From Rhipicephalus microplus (taxonomy: Eukaryota > Arthropoda > Arachnida > Ixodida > Ixodidae): a DNA stretch of 64,000 bases. The stretch spans positions 71,353,906 through 71,417,905 of the forward strand of contig NC_134707.1 of NCBI RefSeq assembly GCF_043290135.1, in the 5' to 3' direction. Shown piece after piece: positions 24,484 to 39,832 of this stretch (its first letter is position 1; each line of letters begins with the position of its first letter). A program made the translations under genes and the position numbers. The notes beneath the pieces were generated by a model. That model saw nothing but the letters and a program-made list of their open reading frames with translations. It made no database searches and was not told the origin of the DNA.

Positions 24484-24756
24484 AACGTTATAGTGTGAGG
24501 ATACCTCATATCACTAATGAGATGTCATGATGACGTCACAACGTATTGCTACATTTTATGTAAAAGCCACGTGATAGTGTGAAGCCATCACATAATGTAG
24601 CATTTCCTGTTGGAATTGAAAACATTCCTTGTCTCGCATGGTTTTGTAGTACATCCGTGATCAGCCAACATTTGACCAAGCGACAAGTTTACACCACAAT
24701 TTCACTTGACATCTCTGATGAGATGCTCTGCTGACGTCGCAGCTTTTTGCTACAGG
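24484..24756 (+). repeat. Two diverged direct units about 197 bp apart
   Basis: The cores at 24509-24553 and 24704-24753 share a gatgagatg-like stretch followed by tgacgtc and ttgctaca. Between them is a pair of cacgtgatagtgtgaagc / catcacataatg stretches. Confidence 0.6.
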
Positions 24757-26300
24757 GGACACTGCGTTGATGCCATAGATTGATATTATCGCGTATCAAT
24801 TTTTGCATGATTTTTCTTGATACCACCAACTGTCACTTTTTTAAATTTTATGAGGCACCTATCGCTTTCTCATAAATTGAAACGAGGCGGAATAGTCATA
24901 CATTATTACCCTCCAGGGGCCCTAAACACAGTAGCCCTGCCACACTTCGAGGTCCTGTTATTGAAACCTGCTTCCAAAAAATATAATGTACACTTTGAAA
25001 ACGGTGGTTGTTACTTTAAAAAAGGTCCATGTTGTGGTGCCACTTTGCGGTACCAGGTGAGCGCCGGAACATTTTTTTTATAGATAAAAGGTTTCGATTC
25101 TGGCATACGCATTTCTTGCAAGAATTTAATGCAATGAATACAAGCTTTGTTTCGTAGAACGTACGCTTAAAACGTGGAAGTAGCGATTTCTGCTGAGAAA
25201 CTTATTCTATTCCTAGAGACGCTGAAGGGGCGTGACGCGCAACGATGTCAGGTGAGACTGAAATGCAAGAAATATAACACTAGCGATATTGGGGCATATC
25301 ACAAGTGAAGATAGTAGTCATTACCCTTGAGGCGGGGAGCGATTCAGCAAGCCTCAAGACATTCGGGAAATTTGTGCCGTTCAAAAAGAGCAAAGCCACA
25401 AGGCAATGGGTGTGATTATTTTTTGAATAACAACGCCGAACAAGACTTACACGTTTCGTTCATTCCGGATATGAATCCTGCGAACCACGTCAATGGCAAT
25501 AGTGCGATGGCGTATACAGAGCTGCGTTATATGCCTAGGATTGGGGGTGTGCTAGTAATCCATATTATTTGAACATTTCATGTAAGCTGATAAAGTTCGT
25601 GACATTACTTGAAGTACGTTTCTTTGTAACAGTGCTCGTGTGTAGTCAATCAAGCAATACGTCTTCCTGACACTGACGTTACTGTGAGCTTGCATCGGCT
25701 GATGACTAATTGACTCATAATCTGATTTTTCGAAGGCAGCGAGATATTTGACATTTATCCGGTGCTGCATCGTTGCAAGAAGATGCTACAAACGAACGAA
25801 AACGTGTTATCTGCTGTATGCTACTTTTGTAGCACTTATTTTATTATATTTGATGCTTAAAATCGTGTGTCACCAAGGCGCACTAGCGTTCTTCGCATTT
25901 GAACATCAACCATATTGAAATTCACTGTTAGCCAATCTGAAGCCTGTATTTCTATCATTCTGATAGTGCTTGCAGCGTGATGAGGTCGACGTATAAGCAC
26001 GAGTCAGAGACTGTGCTCGACTATTGATAGCCTAAAACTCCGCGACATCTACTGCACGAAAAAGAAGGGCGCAGGAATAGTTATGAATTGACCAACAGGG
26101 TAACAATACGGCCACTTTTCCTCTCATCATGTATCATTCAGTGGTAGTTGTCAAACCTTCTAAAGCCCTTTACTAACAAGGGCCTTAAATGTTGTGGTTA
26201 TGAAAAGTACATCCCCACATGATAATAGTAGTAATACTGTTACGAATAAGAAGTAAAAGTAATAGTAATTATTTTATTATTAGTAGTAGTTATATCTATA
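24757..26300. other. No gene recognised
   Basis: Short open frames at 24817-25083 and 25327-25572 have no recognised domain, repeat content or coding bias. Confidence 0.55.
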
Positions 26301-26334
<34 letters not shown>

Positions 26335-26349
26335 GTTATTATTAATAAT
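26301..26349. repeat. (ATT)n microsatellite
   Basis: About 16 units of ATT with one interruption. The short stretch before it is also (TAG)n/(TAA)n-like. Confidence 0.95.
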
Positions 26350-27362
26350 AGAAACAGTAGTTTTAACAGTAGCCGTGGTACCTTTGTTTCTTTCACCACA
26401 TGATTTTACCCCGGCGGCTGCGGCCGAACCTTTCTCTCTAGGGCGAATAGCCCTGCAATTTAAGTACTTAGCGGCCATGGCGGGAAACGTGCATGAATCA
26501 AATATTTGAAGTACAAGTACACGCACGCGAAACTTCACGTATAGCACACAGACTGGGTAAGTTGAGAGCTGTGTCATGTGGGATCAAATGAAAAATGACG
26601 TAACAATGAACGATACAACGACCAAACTGTTGGTCAGGATACGAACATGCGTAGCCGATGTAGTCGGTAGGAAGGTTAACCAGAGATTGCCTTGATTGGC
26701 TACGTACACGTATGTAGAGGAGAAACACATCCGAAAACATACAAAACAAAGGACAAGAGTGAGAGATGTTATAATGACCACTTAGTTTGAACACAAAAAG
26801 AATACGCGCTCGGGCAATCTGGTCGTCTTCAAGTGGCACAACAACATGTCTCTTAATATAAATCAGGATCTTGACGCCAGAGTGCCATATTTCGGCGCTT
26901 TGCCTAACTTACTCGGATTATGTAAGCCTCACTTGCCCTAACAGGACAATATACACATTTGTGGTCTTGCACAACTATCGCACCCCGAAGCAGAAACTGG
27001 TACTGTAATTTCAGAAATACCCGTGTGCCAATGATTTTAAAACGGTCTGCAATACGAGTAGGAGGTTTCCGTTTCTTGAGTAAAATATAGGTGTTTATTA
27101 GAATGTCCGATACATTTGCCTCTTCAAACTCTGAGTGTTACATCAACGTAAACTGCTCACATCAGTTATTTACAATGCGATTTACAAAGCTCAAAGTGCT
27201 GCCATTTATGTGCTGTCGTGTAGACTGTAATCAACTTAACTTATAGTGGTGCCAAATGTACTTGCATGGTTGCAGAAGACATAGACGTTGTGTATGCTAG
27301 CGAAATGTTTCTCATAAGTCTTTACAGTTACGACATGCACCAGCTGCATTATAGCTGTTTAT

Positions 27363-27365
<3 letters not shown>
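26350..27365. other. No gene recognised
   Basis: No recognised coding frame. The open frame 26498-26839 on the minus strand looks like chance. Confidence 0.55.

Positions 27366-27439
<74 letters not shown>
27366..27439. repeat. (AT)n microsatellite
   Basis: About 74 bp of alternating A and T just before the first SINE-tail copy. Confidence 0.97.
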
Positions 27440-27443
<4 letters not shown>

Positions 27444-27463
27444 GTTCGTTTCCTGCTTTTTCC

Positions 27464-27612
27464 ATCCACTTTTCTTTCTTCTTATTTACATTCCATTGAT
27501 TCTAATAACTTTCCCTGTACATTCCTTGGCATTGCTGTCTGTTGTATCTCATTAGTATTGTGTTAAAACACGAAAAAACGAGCCCTTAGGTATACACTTC
27601 TCTCCTTATTTC
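27464..27612 (+). mobile_element. Ruka-like SINE, 3' body only
   Basis: About 148 bp nearly identical to 27919-28065, the 3' body of the complete SINE copy. It lacks the tRNA-derived head. The segment between the two (27613-27830) is unrelated single-copy-like DNA carrying a tataaaccc stretch just before the next head. Confidence 0.75.
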
Positions 27613-27830
27613 AATGAACGAGGGTCTCGTACCAGCAGACTTGGTGTGTTTAGGTTGTATAAGAGGGACAATTGATCAGCTGCCCGCTCATAATAAGTTC
27701 ACGTGCTACGTGACGCCAAACATGCGCATAAGAGTGTTATCACACTCGTCGTTTGGCTTATAGATGGCGCTGACTGTCACTCCTACTTCTAAATTCACAT
27801 ATAAACCCAAAAAAGTGGATGGAGGGAAGG

Positions 27831-28065
27831 CCGCTGTGGTAGCTCAGTGGTTAGAGCATCGAACGCGTCATTCGAAGGTCGTAGGTTTGATTCCTGCTCA
27901 CGGCTGGTTATTTTTTCATCCACTTTTCTTTCTTCTTATTTACATTCCATTGATTCTAATAACTTCCTCTGTACATTCCTTGGCATTACTGTCTGTTGTA
28001 TCTCATTAATATTGTGTAAAAACACGAAAAAACGAGCCCTTAAGTATACAATTCTCTCCTTATAT
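27831..28065 (+). mobile_element. Ruka-like tRNA-derived SINE
   Basis: The tRNA-related head has box A tggtagctcagtgg (27837-27850) and box B ggtttgattcc (27884-27894), 34 bp apart as in tRNA genes. A non-tRNA body ends in an AT-rich tail. Head and body look like Ruka, the SINE described from Rhipicephalus ticks; the name is given from memory. Gypsy-1 is inserted in the (AT)n tail. Confidence 0.8.
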
Positions 28066-28085
28066 ATAAATAAACATATATATAT

Positions 28086-28254
28086 TGTAAAGAAGACGAA
28101 GTACTCCGGCGCAGAGGCAGCAGCATCGAGTGTGCAGCAGCGGCAGCAGCATCGAGTGTGCAGCAGCGGCTCGAGCTCGGAAATTGCGGCTGGTGCATCG
28201 CCTTCCAAGCCTTCCAAGCACCAACCTTTCTGCTTAATAAATCTCCTTTATAAT
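28086..28254 (+). repeat. Gypsy-1 5' LTR
   Basis: A 169-bp direct repeat with only two mismatches to 33113-33281. It starts TGTAAAG and ends in or next to CTTTATA, an imperfect inverted end. It contains a tandem duplication of about 26 bp (gcagcagcatcgagtgtgca) and AATAAA near its end. The exact 3' limit is ambiguous by two or three bases because the flank is also AT. Confidence 0.93.
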
Positions 28255-28272
28255 TGGTGGAGACGTGCCGGG
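28253..28272 (+). promoter_or_regulatory. Primer binding site of gypsy-1
   Basis: TGG tggagacgtgccgg immediately after the LTR. A TGG start complements the CCA end of a tRNA primer. I cannot name the tRNA. Confidence 0.6.
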
Positions 28273-28335
28273 TACCGTCCCTTACACCTTCCCGCTACCA
28301 TCCTGGAACTCCGTTCTCGACGGCTACCTTCTGCT

Positions 28336-29532
28336 ATGCCGGACGCCGATCAGCAGACGCTTCCATCTCTTCCGGCCACCTGTCCAGGCAGTGTTCCTCA
28401 GCGGGAGCCTCCAATCTTCAGTGGAACAGATGACAACGACGTTGAAGAGTGGCTCTCGACTTTCGAACGGGTGAGCGCTTTAAACAGATGGACGGACGCG
28501 GACAAGTTGACACGCGTTTCGTTCTATCTCGCGGGTGTAGCCAGCCTTTGGCTTAGAAACCACCAGGCAGACGTCCGAACGTGGCCGCAATTTAAAACGT
28601 CGATTGTAGCAGTCTTCGATCGACCTGCCGTCCGAAAACTTCGTGCCGAGCAACGTTTACGCACACGCGCACAAGAAACGGGTGAAACCTTTACAAGTTA
28701 CATAGAGGACGTCGTCGATTTGTGCAGACGCGTGAACGCCGAAATGACGGAAGCTGAAAAATGTAAGCACATCCTCAAAGGGATTGACGACGACGCTTTT
28801 CAAATGCTCTTGGCGAAAAGCCCGACCACTGTTAACGACGTAATTAGCCTCTGCCAAAGCTACGATGAATTGCGGAAGCAGCGAGCGCTGACAAGACGTC
28901 CTCCAGCGCACGATTTGGCATCGCTGTCTAGTGCGATCAGTGGTCATGACCACGCGTCACTAATGGCCGAAATAAAAGCATTTGTCCGCGAAGAAGTTGC
29001 ACGACAGCTTTCCTTGGTGCCTTTCACACCAGAAGCTACCACAACTTTACCATCATCTCTACGTGACGTCATTCAAGGAGAGGTCGCCGAGGCCTTACCA
29101 GCTGCTCGCGAGCCTAATCTTGTGGCTGCTCCTCTCACCTACGCCGCGGCTGCAGCCATGCCAACTCGCAAGGCGCCTGCGCCTCCGTTCCAGCCTCGCG
29201 CGAGCTATCCCCCAGCTCCAGTTCACTGGACCAGCACTAACACCACCAACCCGTGGCGCACCCTCGATAATCGCCCGATATGTTACACTTGTCGATACCC
29301 CGGACACGTCGCAAGGTATTGCCGCCGCCGGACGCATATCACCAATGAAAACCGCCGTGAGCCTTTCTTCCCGCTTGACTCCAACGCGCGATACGGTTCC
29401 TCCACTCCAATGCCAGCCCGCTACCAGGACGACCACCGCCCTCGGCCGGGACGTCTTCGCTCGCCCTCTCCACGCCGCCGCTCGCCTTCTTCTATGCGTC
29501 GACGGCCCGCACCTAACGAGGAGGAAAACTAG
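28336..29532 (+). CDS. Gypsy-1 Gag
   Basis: 398 residues from the first ATG after the primer site. The frame is also open upstream through the LTR and SINE, but that extension has no coding sense. The protein forms the retrotransposon particle. It has the retrotransposon-gag fold region at about residues 30-170 ([53 protein letters not shown]) and a proline/alanine-rich linker. A CCHC zinc knuckle uses C316, C319, H324 and C329. The tail is arginine- and serine-rich with [12 protein letters not shown] and would bind RNA. Gag ends at TAG 29530-29532, overlapping the -1 frame of pol by 16 nt. Confidence 0.92.
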   Translation: MPDADQQTLPSLPATCPGSVPQREPPIFSGTDDNDVEEWLSTFERVSALNRWTDADKLTRVSFYLAGVASLWLRNHQADVRTWPQFKTSIVAVFDRPAVRKLRAEQRLRTRAQETGETFTSYIEDVVDLCRRVNAEMTEAEKCKHILKGIDDDAFQMLLAKSPTTVNDVISLCQSYDELRKQRALTRRPPAHDLASLSSAISGHDHASLMAEIKAFVREEVARQLSLVPFTPEATTTLPSSLRDVIQGEVAEALPAAREPNLVAAPLTYAAAAAMPTRKAPAPPFQPRASYPPAPVHWTSTNTTNPWRTLDNRPICYTCRYPGHVARYCRRRTHITNENRREPFFPLDSNARYGSSTPMPARYQDDHRPRPGRLRSPSPRRRSPSSMRRRPAPNEEEN

Positions 29533-32500
29533 ACGACGCAGTTCCTGAGGCAAGAACTGCGCAAGTTTCGGTTTGCCCAAGTCCTCATTTGTCACCTACC
29601 AATGTTATTGATGTGTTCGTCGAAAATATCCCTACCGTCGCTCTTGTAGATACCGGTACAGCTGTCTCGGTAATAGATGCTGGATTTTGCCACTCAATTC
29701 GTAAGGTTACGACGCCTTTCTCCGGATTATCGCTTCGCACAGCCAGTGCTCAACCTGTTCAACCGACCGCAGTATGTACAGCCCGCGTGACAATTCAGGA
29801 CGTTCTGTATACGATAGAGTTCGTTGTTCTTTCATCATGCTCCCATAATATTATTTTGGGATGGGACTTTTTGTCGCGTCATAACGCCGTAATCGACTGT
29901 GCTAGGGCTGAGGTCGAATTTTGCTCAATGGATGACCAAGCGTCCGTCGACACCCAGTTTGCCGTTAAACTTGTCGTTAGCGATGACACCTACATCCCTC
30001 CATGCTCTTTTGCGTTCGTGCCAGTTTCATGCAGCGCCATATCCGACGGCACGGTCTTCTTCACACCATCTCCAATATTCGTCGCCCGAAGAGCTCTCCC
30101 CCTGCCTTTTGCTGCTCTCGATCTTGTACAAGGGTCAACCACAATGCCAATTTATAATCATGAGTCGTCGTCTTTATCTCTACTTTGTCGCGAGTGCCTT
30201 GGCCACGTCGAGACAATCAGTTCTTCCAGAATTATATCCGTCCCCGATGAGGTGCCTTCTACCTCCGTCTGTGAACTGGCTGTCGTCTCAGCGCCTGACT
30301 CAACGTCGGCAAACATATTTCAACCATTCATCGCTGCAGATTTGACATCTTCGCAGCGTTCACAACTCCTCACCATTCTTGAGAGCTACCGCCACTCTTT
30401 CGACGTTGAACAAATATCTCTCGGCCGTGCCTTAGCAGTAGAACACCACATCGACACTGGGTCCCACTCACCGCTGCGACAACGACCATATCGCGTGTCC
30501 GCTACAGAACGCCGCGTCATTGCTGACCAAGTAGACGACATGCTTCGCAGAGGCGTCATTCGACCTTCACAGAGCCCATGGGCGTCTCCGGTGGTTCTCG
30601 TCAAAAAGAAAGACGGTTCTATTCGTTTCTGTGTCGATTTCCGGCGATTGAACAAGATCACGCTGAAGGATGTCTATCCACTACCGCGCATTGACGATGC
30701 TTTGGACAGTTTGCAGGGTGCCGAGTTCTTTTCCTCGTTAGACTTGCGGTCAGGCTACTGGCAGGTGCCTATGGCGGAGGCCGATCGCCCCAAAACCGCT
30801 TTTGTCACGCCAGACGGCTTATATGAATTCACCGTCATGCCCTTCGGACTTTGCAATGCACCTGCAACGTTCGAACGAATGATGGACAACATCCTGCGTG
30901 GACTAAAATGGAAGATATGCTTGTGTTACCTCGATGATATCGTGGTCTTCGCCCCTAACTTTGACACACACTTACGTCGCCTTCAGCACGTCCTTACTTG
31001 CTTAACTAACGCCGGTTTGCAATTAAATCTAAAAAAATGTCGATTTGCCATGCGTCAACTGAACATTTTGGGCCACGTTGTTTCCAAGGAAGGCATCCTC
31101 CCGGATCCCGAGATTTTGCGAGCTGTTACGGCGTTTCCTAAACCTGCCACCATCAAAGAACTTCGAAGTTTCATCGGCTTGTGTTCGTATTTCCGGCGAT
31201 TCGTCCGAAACTTCGCGTCTATTATATCACCTCTCACGCAACTTCTCAGCAGCTGTAAAGACCTCTTATCGTGGTCCCCTGCCTGCGACGAGGCTTTCAA
31301 CACCCTGCGACGGCTTCTTACGACGCCACCAATTCTACGCCATTTCGATCCTGAAGCGCCAACTGAAATCCACACCGACGCCAGTGGTGTAGGCCTGGGT
31401 GCTGTGCTCGCACAGCGTAAACCGGAACATCAGGAATACGTCGTGGCATACGCTAGTCGCACACTTACCAAGGCTGAGAGCAACTACAGCGTCACAGAAA
31501 AGGAGTGCTTGGCCATTGTGTGGGCCCTTGGAAAGTTTCGCCCATATCTATATGGTCGTTCTTTTGACGTCGTGACCGACCACCACGCGCTGTGCTGGCT
31601 TTCGACGTTAAAAGACCCATCTGGCCGCCTCGCTCGCTGGGCGTTGAAAATTCAAGATTACGACATACGTGTGGTTTATCGGTCAGGACGGAAGCATGCT
31701 GACGCCGACGCCCTTTCCCGTTCCTCCCTGTCCCAGAATGCCACAGCTGACTCCGCTTGCGATTCCACATTGTCATCGCTTGACTTTGACACCATTGCTA
31801 TCGAACAACGCAATGACCCGTGGACTGCGTCTCTCCTCAATCATCTCTCCGACACTTCTGAACTCCCAAAGACGCGAACGCTTCGGCGCCAAGTTCCACA
31901 CTTCTCGATACGTGACACGCTTCTCTATCGACGTAACTACGCACCAGAGGGACGCAAGTGGCTGCTCGTCGTTCCACGAACCCTGAGGTCGCAGATTTGT
32001 TCCTCTTTTCACGCTGACCCACAATGTGGCCACGCAGGAGTCTTCAAGACCTACGAAAGGCTTCGACATCGCTACTACTGGCGTGGCATGTATACCTTCG
32101 TCCGCAAATTCGTCCGCTCTTGTGCCGAATGTCAGCGCCGAAAATCTCCACCACACGCCTCCGCCGGTGAACTGCAGCCTTTACCATGCCCTTCCCGACC
32201 CTTCGAACGGGTTGGAATAGATATTTATGGGCCACTTCCATTGACTCCGACTGGCAACAGGTGGATAATAGTTGCTATCGACCACCTAACGCGCTATGCT
32301 GAGACCGCTGCTCTTAAAACGGCTACAGCACAAGAGGTTGCCACTTTCCTACTACGTCATTTTGTGTTGCGTCATGGAGGCCCTCAAGAACTCCTCAGTG
32401 ACCGCGGCCGCGCCTTCTTGTCCGAGGTCATTGAAAAATTGCTCGCTGAGTGTGCTATTGTACATCGCACATGTACCGCTTACCACCCACAAACCAATGG

Positions 32501-33074
32501 GGCTACCGAGCGCTTTAATCGTACTCTCGGTGACATGCTATCTATGTATGTGACGCCTGACCACTCTAACTGGGACTTAGTTCTCCCATTCATTACATAC
32601 GCCTACAATACGGCAACGCAAGCGACAACAGGCTTCTCCCCTTTTTACCTCCTCTACGGCCGTCACCCCTCCCACACCATTGACACCATTTTGCCCTATC
32701 GACCAGACGCGTCCGAGTGCCTACCGATCTTGGACGCCGCCAGACACGCAGAAGAATGCCGCCAGTTAGCTCGTCGCTTTACCTGCGATGACCAAAACAG
32801 GCAAAAGGCAATTCGTGATGCCCAGACCTCAACTCCCGTTTTTCTTCCGGGTTCTCTTGTATGGCTGTCAGTGCCACATCGCACACCTGGGCTCTCTTCC
32901 AAACTTCTGCCAAAGTACGATGGGCCATATCGTATTGTCGAACAAACTTCGCCAGTAAACTACCTCATTGAGCCTCTTACTCCACCATCGGACTTGCGAC
33001 GTCGCAACCGCGAAGTTGTACACGTACAGAGGCTCAAGCAATACCACGGTTCAACGCCGCCTGCACAGGACTAA
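29517..33074 (+). CDS. Gypsy-1 Pol: protease, reverse transcriptase, RNase H, integrase
   Basis: The open frame runs 29517-33074 in the -1 frame relative to gag. It has no usable ATG at its head, so it is probably made as a Gag-Pol fusion. Counting residues from the codon at 29589: aspartic protease with DTG at 21-23 and ILGWDFL; reverse transcriptase with [44 protein letters not shown] and YLDD (447-450); RNase H with HTDASG (D597) and TDHHALCWL. Integrase follows with a zinc-binding H808/H815/C845/C848 domain, catalytic D878, D938 and E974 (35 residues between the last two), and a GPY/F-type C-terminal module with [10 protein letters not shown] and [10 protein letters not shown]. Length (1,161 residues from 29589) is normal for the family. 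No stop or frameshift. Confidence 0.95.
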   Translation, partial: RGGKLDDAVPEARTAQVSVCPSPHLSPTNVIDVFVENIPTVALVDTGTAVSVIDAGFCHSIRKVTTPFSGLSLRTASAQPVQPTAVCTARVTIQDVLYTIEFVVLSSCSHNIILGWDFLSRHNAVIDCARAEVEFCSMDDQASVDTQFAVKLVVSDDTYIPPCSFAFVPVSCSAISDGTVFFTPSPIFVARRALPLPFAALDLVQGSTTMPIYNHESSSLSLLCRECLGHVETISSSRIISVPDEVPSTSVCELAVVSAPDSTSANIFQPFIAADLTSSQRSQLLTILESYRHSFDVEQISLGRALAVEHHIDTGSHSPLRQRPYRVSATERRVIADQVDDMLRRGVIRPSQSPWASPVVLVKKKDGSIRFCVDFRRLNKITLKDVYPLPRIDDALDSLQGAEFFSSLDLRSGYWQVPMAEADRPKTAFVTPDGLYEFTVMPFGLCNAPATFERMMDNILRGLKWKICLCYLDDIVVFAPNFDTHLRRLQHVLTCLTNAGLQLNLKKCRFAMRQLNILGHVVSKEGILPDPEILRAVTAFPKPATIKELRSFIGLCSYFRRFVRNFASIISPLTQLLSSCKDLLSWSPACDEAFNTLRRLLTTPPILRHFDPEAPTEIHTDASGVGLGAVLAQRKPEHQEYVVAYASRTLTKAESNYSVTEKECLAIVWALGKFRPYLYGRSFDVVTDHHALCWLSTLKDPSGRLARWALKIQDYDIRVVYRSGRKHADADALSRSSLSQNATADSACDSTLSSLDFDTIAIEQRNDPWTASLLNHLSDTSELPKTRTLRRQVPHFSIRDTLLYRRNYAPEGRKWLLVVPRTLRSQICSSFHADPQCGHAGVFKTYERLRHRYYWRGMYTFVRKFVRSCAECQRRKSPPHASAGELQPLPCPSRPFERVGIDIYGPLPLTPTGNRWIIVAIDHLTRYAETAALKTATAQEVATFLLRHFVLRHGGPQELLSDRGRAFLSEVIEKLLAECAIVHRTCTAYHPQTNGATERFNRTLGDMLSMYVTPDHSNWDLVLPFITYAYNTATQATTGFSPFYLLYGRHPSHTIDTILPYRPDASECLPILDAARHAEECRQLARRFTCDDQNRQKAIRDAQTSTPVFLPGSLVWLSVPHRTPGLSSKLLPKYDGPYRIVEQTSPVNYLIEPLTPPSDLRRRNREVVHVQRLKQYHGSTPPAQD
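29523..29561 (+). promoter_or_regulatory. Candidate -1 ribosomal frameshift signal between gag and pol
   Basis: The heptamer G-GAA-AAC (29523-29529) is in gag phase directly before the gag stop. Seven bases later comes an 8-bp perfect stem, cgcagttc (29537-29544) with gaactgcg (29554-29561), around a nine-base loop. Heptamer, 5-9 nt spacer and stem are the known layout of -1 frameshift sites. The P-site part GGA/GAA is not the classical XXX, so efficiency is uncertain. Confidence 0.6.
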
Positions 33075-33112
33075 GTCGCCAGGATGGCTCCTTTTTTTCT
33101 CCGTGGGGCCAT

Positions 33113-33407
<295 letters not shown>

Positions 33408-33764
33408 GTCTGCACAAACTATAAAGACGTGCTTTAGACACCAGACTGCTAGAAAAAATGCAGGCTAGCAAAAAATAATAAATACGTGAACCAATACGCT
33501 TATTATCAGGCCCTGCGCTTGATTCATCGTGCGAAACTCGCCACGCACATCGTACGTGTCCAAATGGCTACTGCTATATTGGTAAAACCTCGAAATTGGT
33601 ACGTTATCGGGATTTCAGTGATATATTGATGTACTGCTTCAGAAACGAACGAAAGCGTCTGTTTACATTCTGTACACAAGCGAGGATCAATGAACGAAAA
33701 TTCCGAAGATGCCACGTACCTTGGGAGTCGATTGCATCCAAAGCACGCGGATGAAAGATGAATG
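33408..33764. other. No gene recognised
   Basis: No open frame of note and no repeat. Confidence 0.55.
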
Positions 33765-34296
33765 TGTTGTAATTTTTTATTGAGCTAAACGTTGCGAAGT
33801 GGCGCTAAATATAAGTGCGATTGCACGCATTTCAAGTGCGATAAAGAGATGCCAATGTTTTTTATATCTAGTTCTTCACACCTGCGTAACGATGCCTACA
33901 CGAACTTGGATATTAGTAACAGCAGAGGTTATATGCTGATATCAAGCTGTTGCGCTCGCGAGTATTGTAGGCCTGGGCACTGCTGCATAAATAAACCTAA
34001 GTGGATGGCGCCTAACTGCACTTGACCTTAACCCGATAGGAGAGCTGCATCATAGGAGTACATATGTATTGTTTTTAACATTGAAGAGCCAGCACTGCTA
34101 TATTTATTGATGTGTCATGAGCAGAATGCTCTATTTGAAAAATAGTTCCGAGACATGGCATGGCTGTGTGGTTCAATACTTGATTGCCAAGAAAATTGCT
34201 AGGGTTGAATTCCTGTTGCAGAAATAACATTTTGTATTTGCATTCTGCGTGTCAACGTTGCCGATGGCAGGTTTTTTTTGCGACAGTCTTTCTTGG
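33765..34296 (+). mobile_element. Dispersed repeat module A, left part (tRNA-like, SINE-type)
   Basis: Aligns in the same orientation with 61625-62140 over most of its length, from a ttttttattgag start through cctaactgca, agtacatatgta and ctctatttgaaaa. Near 34158-34215 it has a box-A-like tggctgtgtggtt and a box-B-like gggttgaattcc. The module appears to be broken here by module B and to resume at 34831. Confidence 0.65.
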
Positions 34297-34830
34297 CGAC
34301 CGTTTATACTTGTGCAATTGTCAAATAAAAAGCAATTATTGCGCATGTCTCGGGTGCCATAATGACACGTATATATTCTGCATGTGCGTATTTTACTAGA
34401 AAAGGCATACATAAGTAATTTGAAGGACCGTAACGCTTATCACGCTGCACTGACCATGCAACGCTTGGACGAAAAAGCGATTGTTTCCTACGCTTTATAA
34501 GACGAGATGGTGGTGGCAGCTAGCCGGTGCCTTGCCTTCTACACCTTATCACCTCTGAGACGGGCGCGCACACCCGCCTCAGAGCGACGCGCTTCATTTT
34601 CTGAGAAAACTGCCAAATGGCGCTCATGTCTCACATGTGACGTGACTTCATGCGCTCGTTCGCCTCCGCTGCACGCTCGAGGCACTCTAACGCAGCGCCT
34701 TCAGAATACCATTCAACAGTTTTTTTGCGCAGAACAACAAATAAATGCTTTGATCACTCTCTTCACACGCTATAATATCGTCTTTCGACGACATTTGCTG
34801 ATTAACATGCAGATACGGGGCCAATTTTTT
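34297..34830 (+). mobile_element. Dispersed repeat module B, copy 1
   Basis: About 535 bp aligned with 58145-58672 in the same orientation. Shared landmarks include a gcaattgtcaa / gcgattgtcaa start, ggaccgtaacgct, tgcgctcgttcgcc, ctctaacgcagcgc, tatcgtctttcg and an agatacggggccaatttttt end. The open frame 34507-34851 is not conserved in the other copy, so it is probably non-coding. Confidence 0.75.
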
Positions 34831-34871
34831 AACGCTCATGAGTTTAGTTAGTTCACGTGTGTTCTCGTCAT

Positions 34872-34930
34872 TCCTGGGTGGATACTAAGTGTGAATCACT
34901 TGAGACATATAGCCACTCTTGGGGCACATA
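34872..34930 (+). repeat. Single diverged unit of the 78-bp minisatellite (module C)
   Basis: The stretch starting tgggtggatactaagtg matches the units at 62180-62413. Confidence 0.65.
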
Positions 34931-34935
34931 CAAGG

Positions 34936-35813
34936 CATTGGTACTTCCGATATGTTCCCAATATTTAGACACACGGCAATATTGGCATGAGATGCGCATA
35001 ACTATTGTACATGGCAGGTTCAACGATGTATTTACTAGAAATATTTATTGTCATTATAGTTTTGACGAGTAGGATGCTGGGCTAATAAACGCGTGCTTAT
35101 TTTGTGTCGATGTGGGAGATCCTTCACAAATGTGTAAACGTTTCCCGGTTGAGACGGCCATGCGAGGTTAGAAGTCTAAAAATATGACGTCATGCCTTAC
35201 GTGCATTGCTTCTATTGTCGCATTAAGAAAAAAGTCACAGCTTTGCTACAAAAGCGACGAAGTATTGAATGCATTAGCAACAATTGGAAGCTCACGAGCA
35301 GAATGGCAAGAAGATCAAAACGTGCCTTGCATTTCTTATGCACAAATGGCGCACGAAACGTATTTGAGAATACAGATAAACGCGAATAACCTTCTCACTT
35401 GTTACATCGCTGTGCCTAAAAAGCGCACCCTTTTTGCAAACAGAGACTATGAAACGATTGCAGTGACCTTTGTACACTCGGTAAGTACAACATAATTGTT
35501 CCCGCAAAGCCCAAGGCCAGCCAAGACGCATTATCCTTTCCACCACGAAATAAGAGCACGTGAGTAAGCGTCTACCTCCCTCCTCTCCCAGGGGCAATGT
35601 ACGCGTGAGAAATAGAAGCACTGGCTGCCGTGTTGTGACAATGTGGCGTCGCGCATTAATCGCGTCATCTTGCTGATAATGCTGAAAACACGATAGTTGC
35701 CCCCGAGATGCCCGTCACGAGCGGTAAGTGGAATATGTAAATATCAGGCCTTTTGAACGTTGAAGGAGGTGCTCCTCATTGGCTAAGCTCAATAAATAAA
35801 AAAAGATCCTAGT
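34936..35813. other. No gene recognised
   Basis: Open frames 35184-35495 (+) and 35292-35621 (-) overlap each other and have no recognised domain. Confidence 0.5.
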
Positions 35814-36045
35814 TGGCAAAGTGGATAATTGGTGCTTCGCTTGGCCTCGTACTCCTGAATTAGAGGTACCGTGTTCGATTCCGCGCGCCAGAGTGTTTAT
35901 CTTGATAATTTTTCTTTCTTGAATTTTCATATACAAATGCGGAGACATATACGCTGAGTGACGTCGACGTCGTCGGCATAATCCAGCCGAGAGTGTCCGC
36001 ATATTTTCTATCACAATAATTGCAAAATGTGACAATTACGACGTC
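35814..36045 (+). mobile_element. tRNA-derived SINE, second family
   Basis: The head has a box-A-like ttggcaaagtggata (about 35815) and a clear box B gtgttcgattcc (about 35871-35882). It is followed by cgcgcgcca, a T-rich stretch and a gacgtcgacgtcgtcggc core. A single copy in this window; its limits are approximate. Confidence 0.7.
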
Positions 36046-39320
<3,275 letters not shown>

Positions 39321-39832
39321 TCATTTCCCTCCCCCCGAAAGATGGCACCGTTTATAACCTACAAAAAATTGAAGAAGCCAATAAACAGACAATGTCCAAA
39401 TTCGCAGTATAACGTCCCGACGAAGTTCCACAGTCTCTTTAAATCTTCAAGCCCGAGGGAGCAGTTCGGTCAACTCTATAACAACTCTGGTGGGCGAGGC
39501 TGACTGTTGCGTTCCGGACAGAGCGGGATACACGTGGATACTGACAGTACTGCTAGAACTCTTGTTCGGGCTGACCAAGGTTTAAACGCCTTGTTGCATC
39601 GGCAGCTCGGATGTCGTCGGGGTTGTACGTTTCGCCGTGAATGGGGCGATCCCATTGCTTCTTGCTTGCGTGCTTCTCGACAGACTGTGATGGAGTGCCT
39701 GAGTGCTTGCGGTTTGCAAGCAGTGCTTCTGCGTCTTTCTCGGCGCTTCCTGTGGTGGTGCCGTCGGTGGAATAGCAGGCGCTGGGAGCGTTTCTGGCGA
39801 CTTTTCTTTGTCCGAAAGTGTCTGACGTCTTG

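Noticed and set aside
27837..27894. tRNA gene
   Set aside because: Box A and box B are present, but no proper acceptor stem or anticodon arm is evident, and the sequence continues into a SINE body whose copy is nearby.
27847..28335. In-frame upstream extension of the gypsy-1 gag frame through SINE and LTR
   Set aside because: The frame is open by chance. It crosses the SINE head, the LTR and the primer site, and the Gag-like sequence begins at the ATG at 28336.
34507..34851. 114-codon ORF in repeat module B
   Set aside because: The homologous copy at 58 kb does not keep this frame.
35814..35892. tRNA gene
   Set aside because: It has a good box B but a degenerate cloverleaf and SINE-like downstream core, so it is treated as a SINE head.
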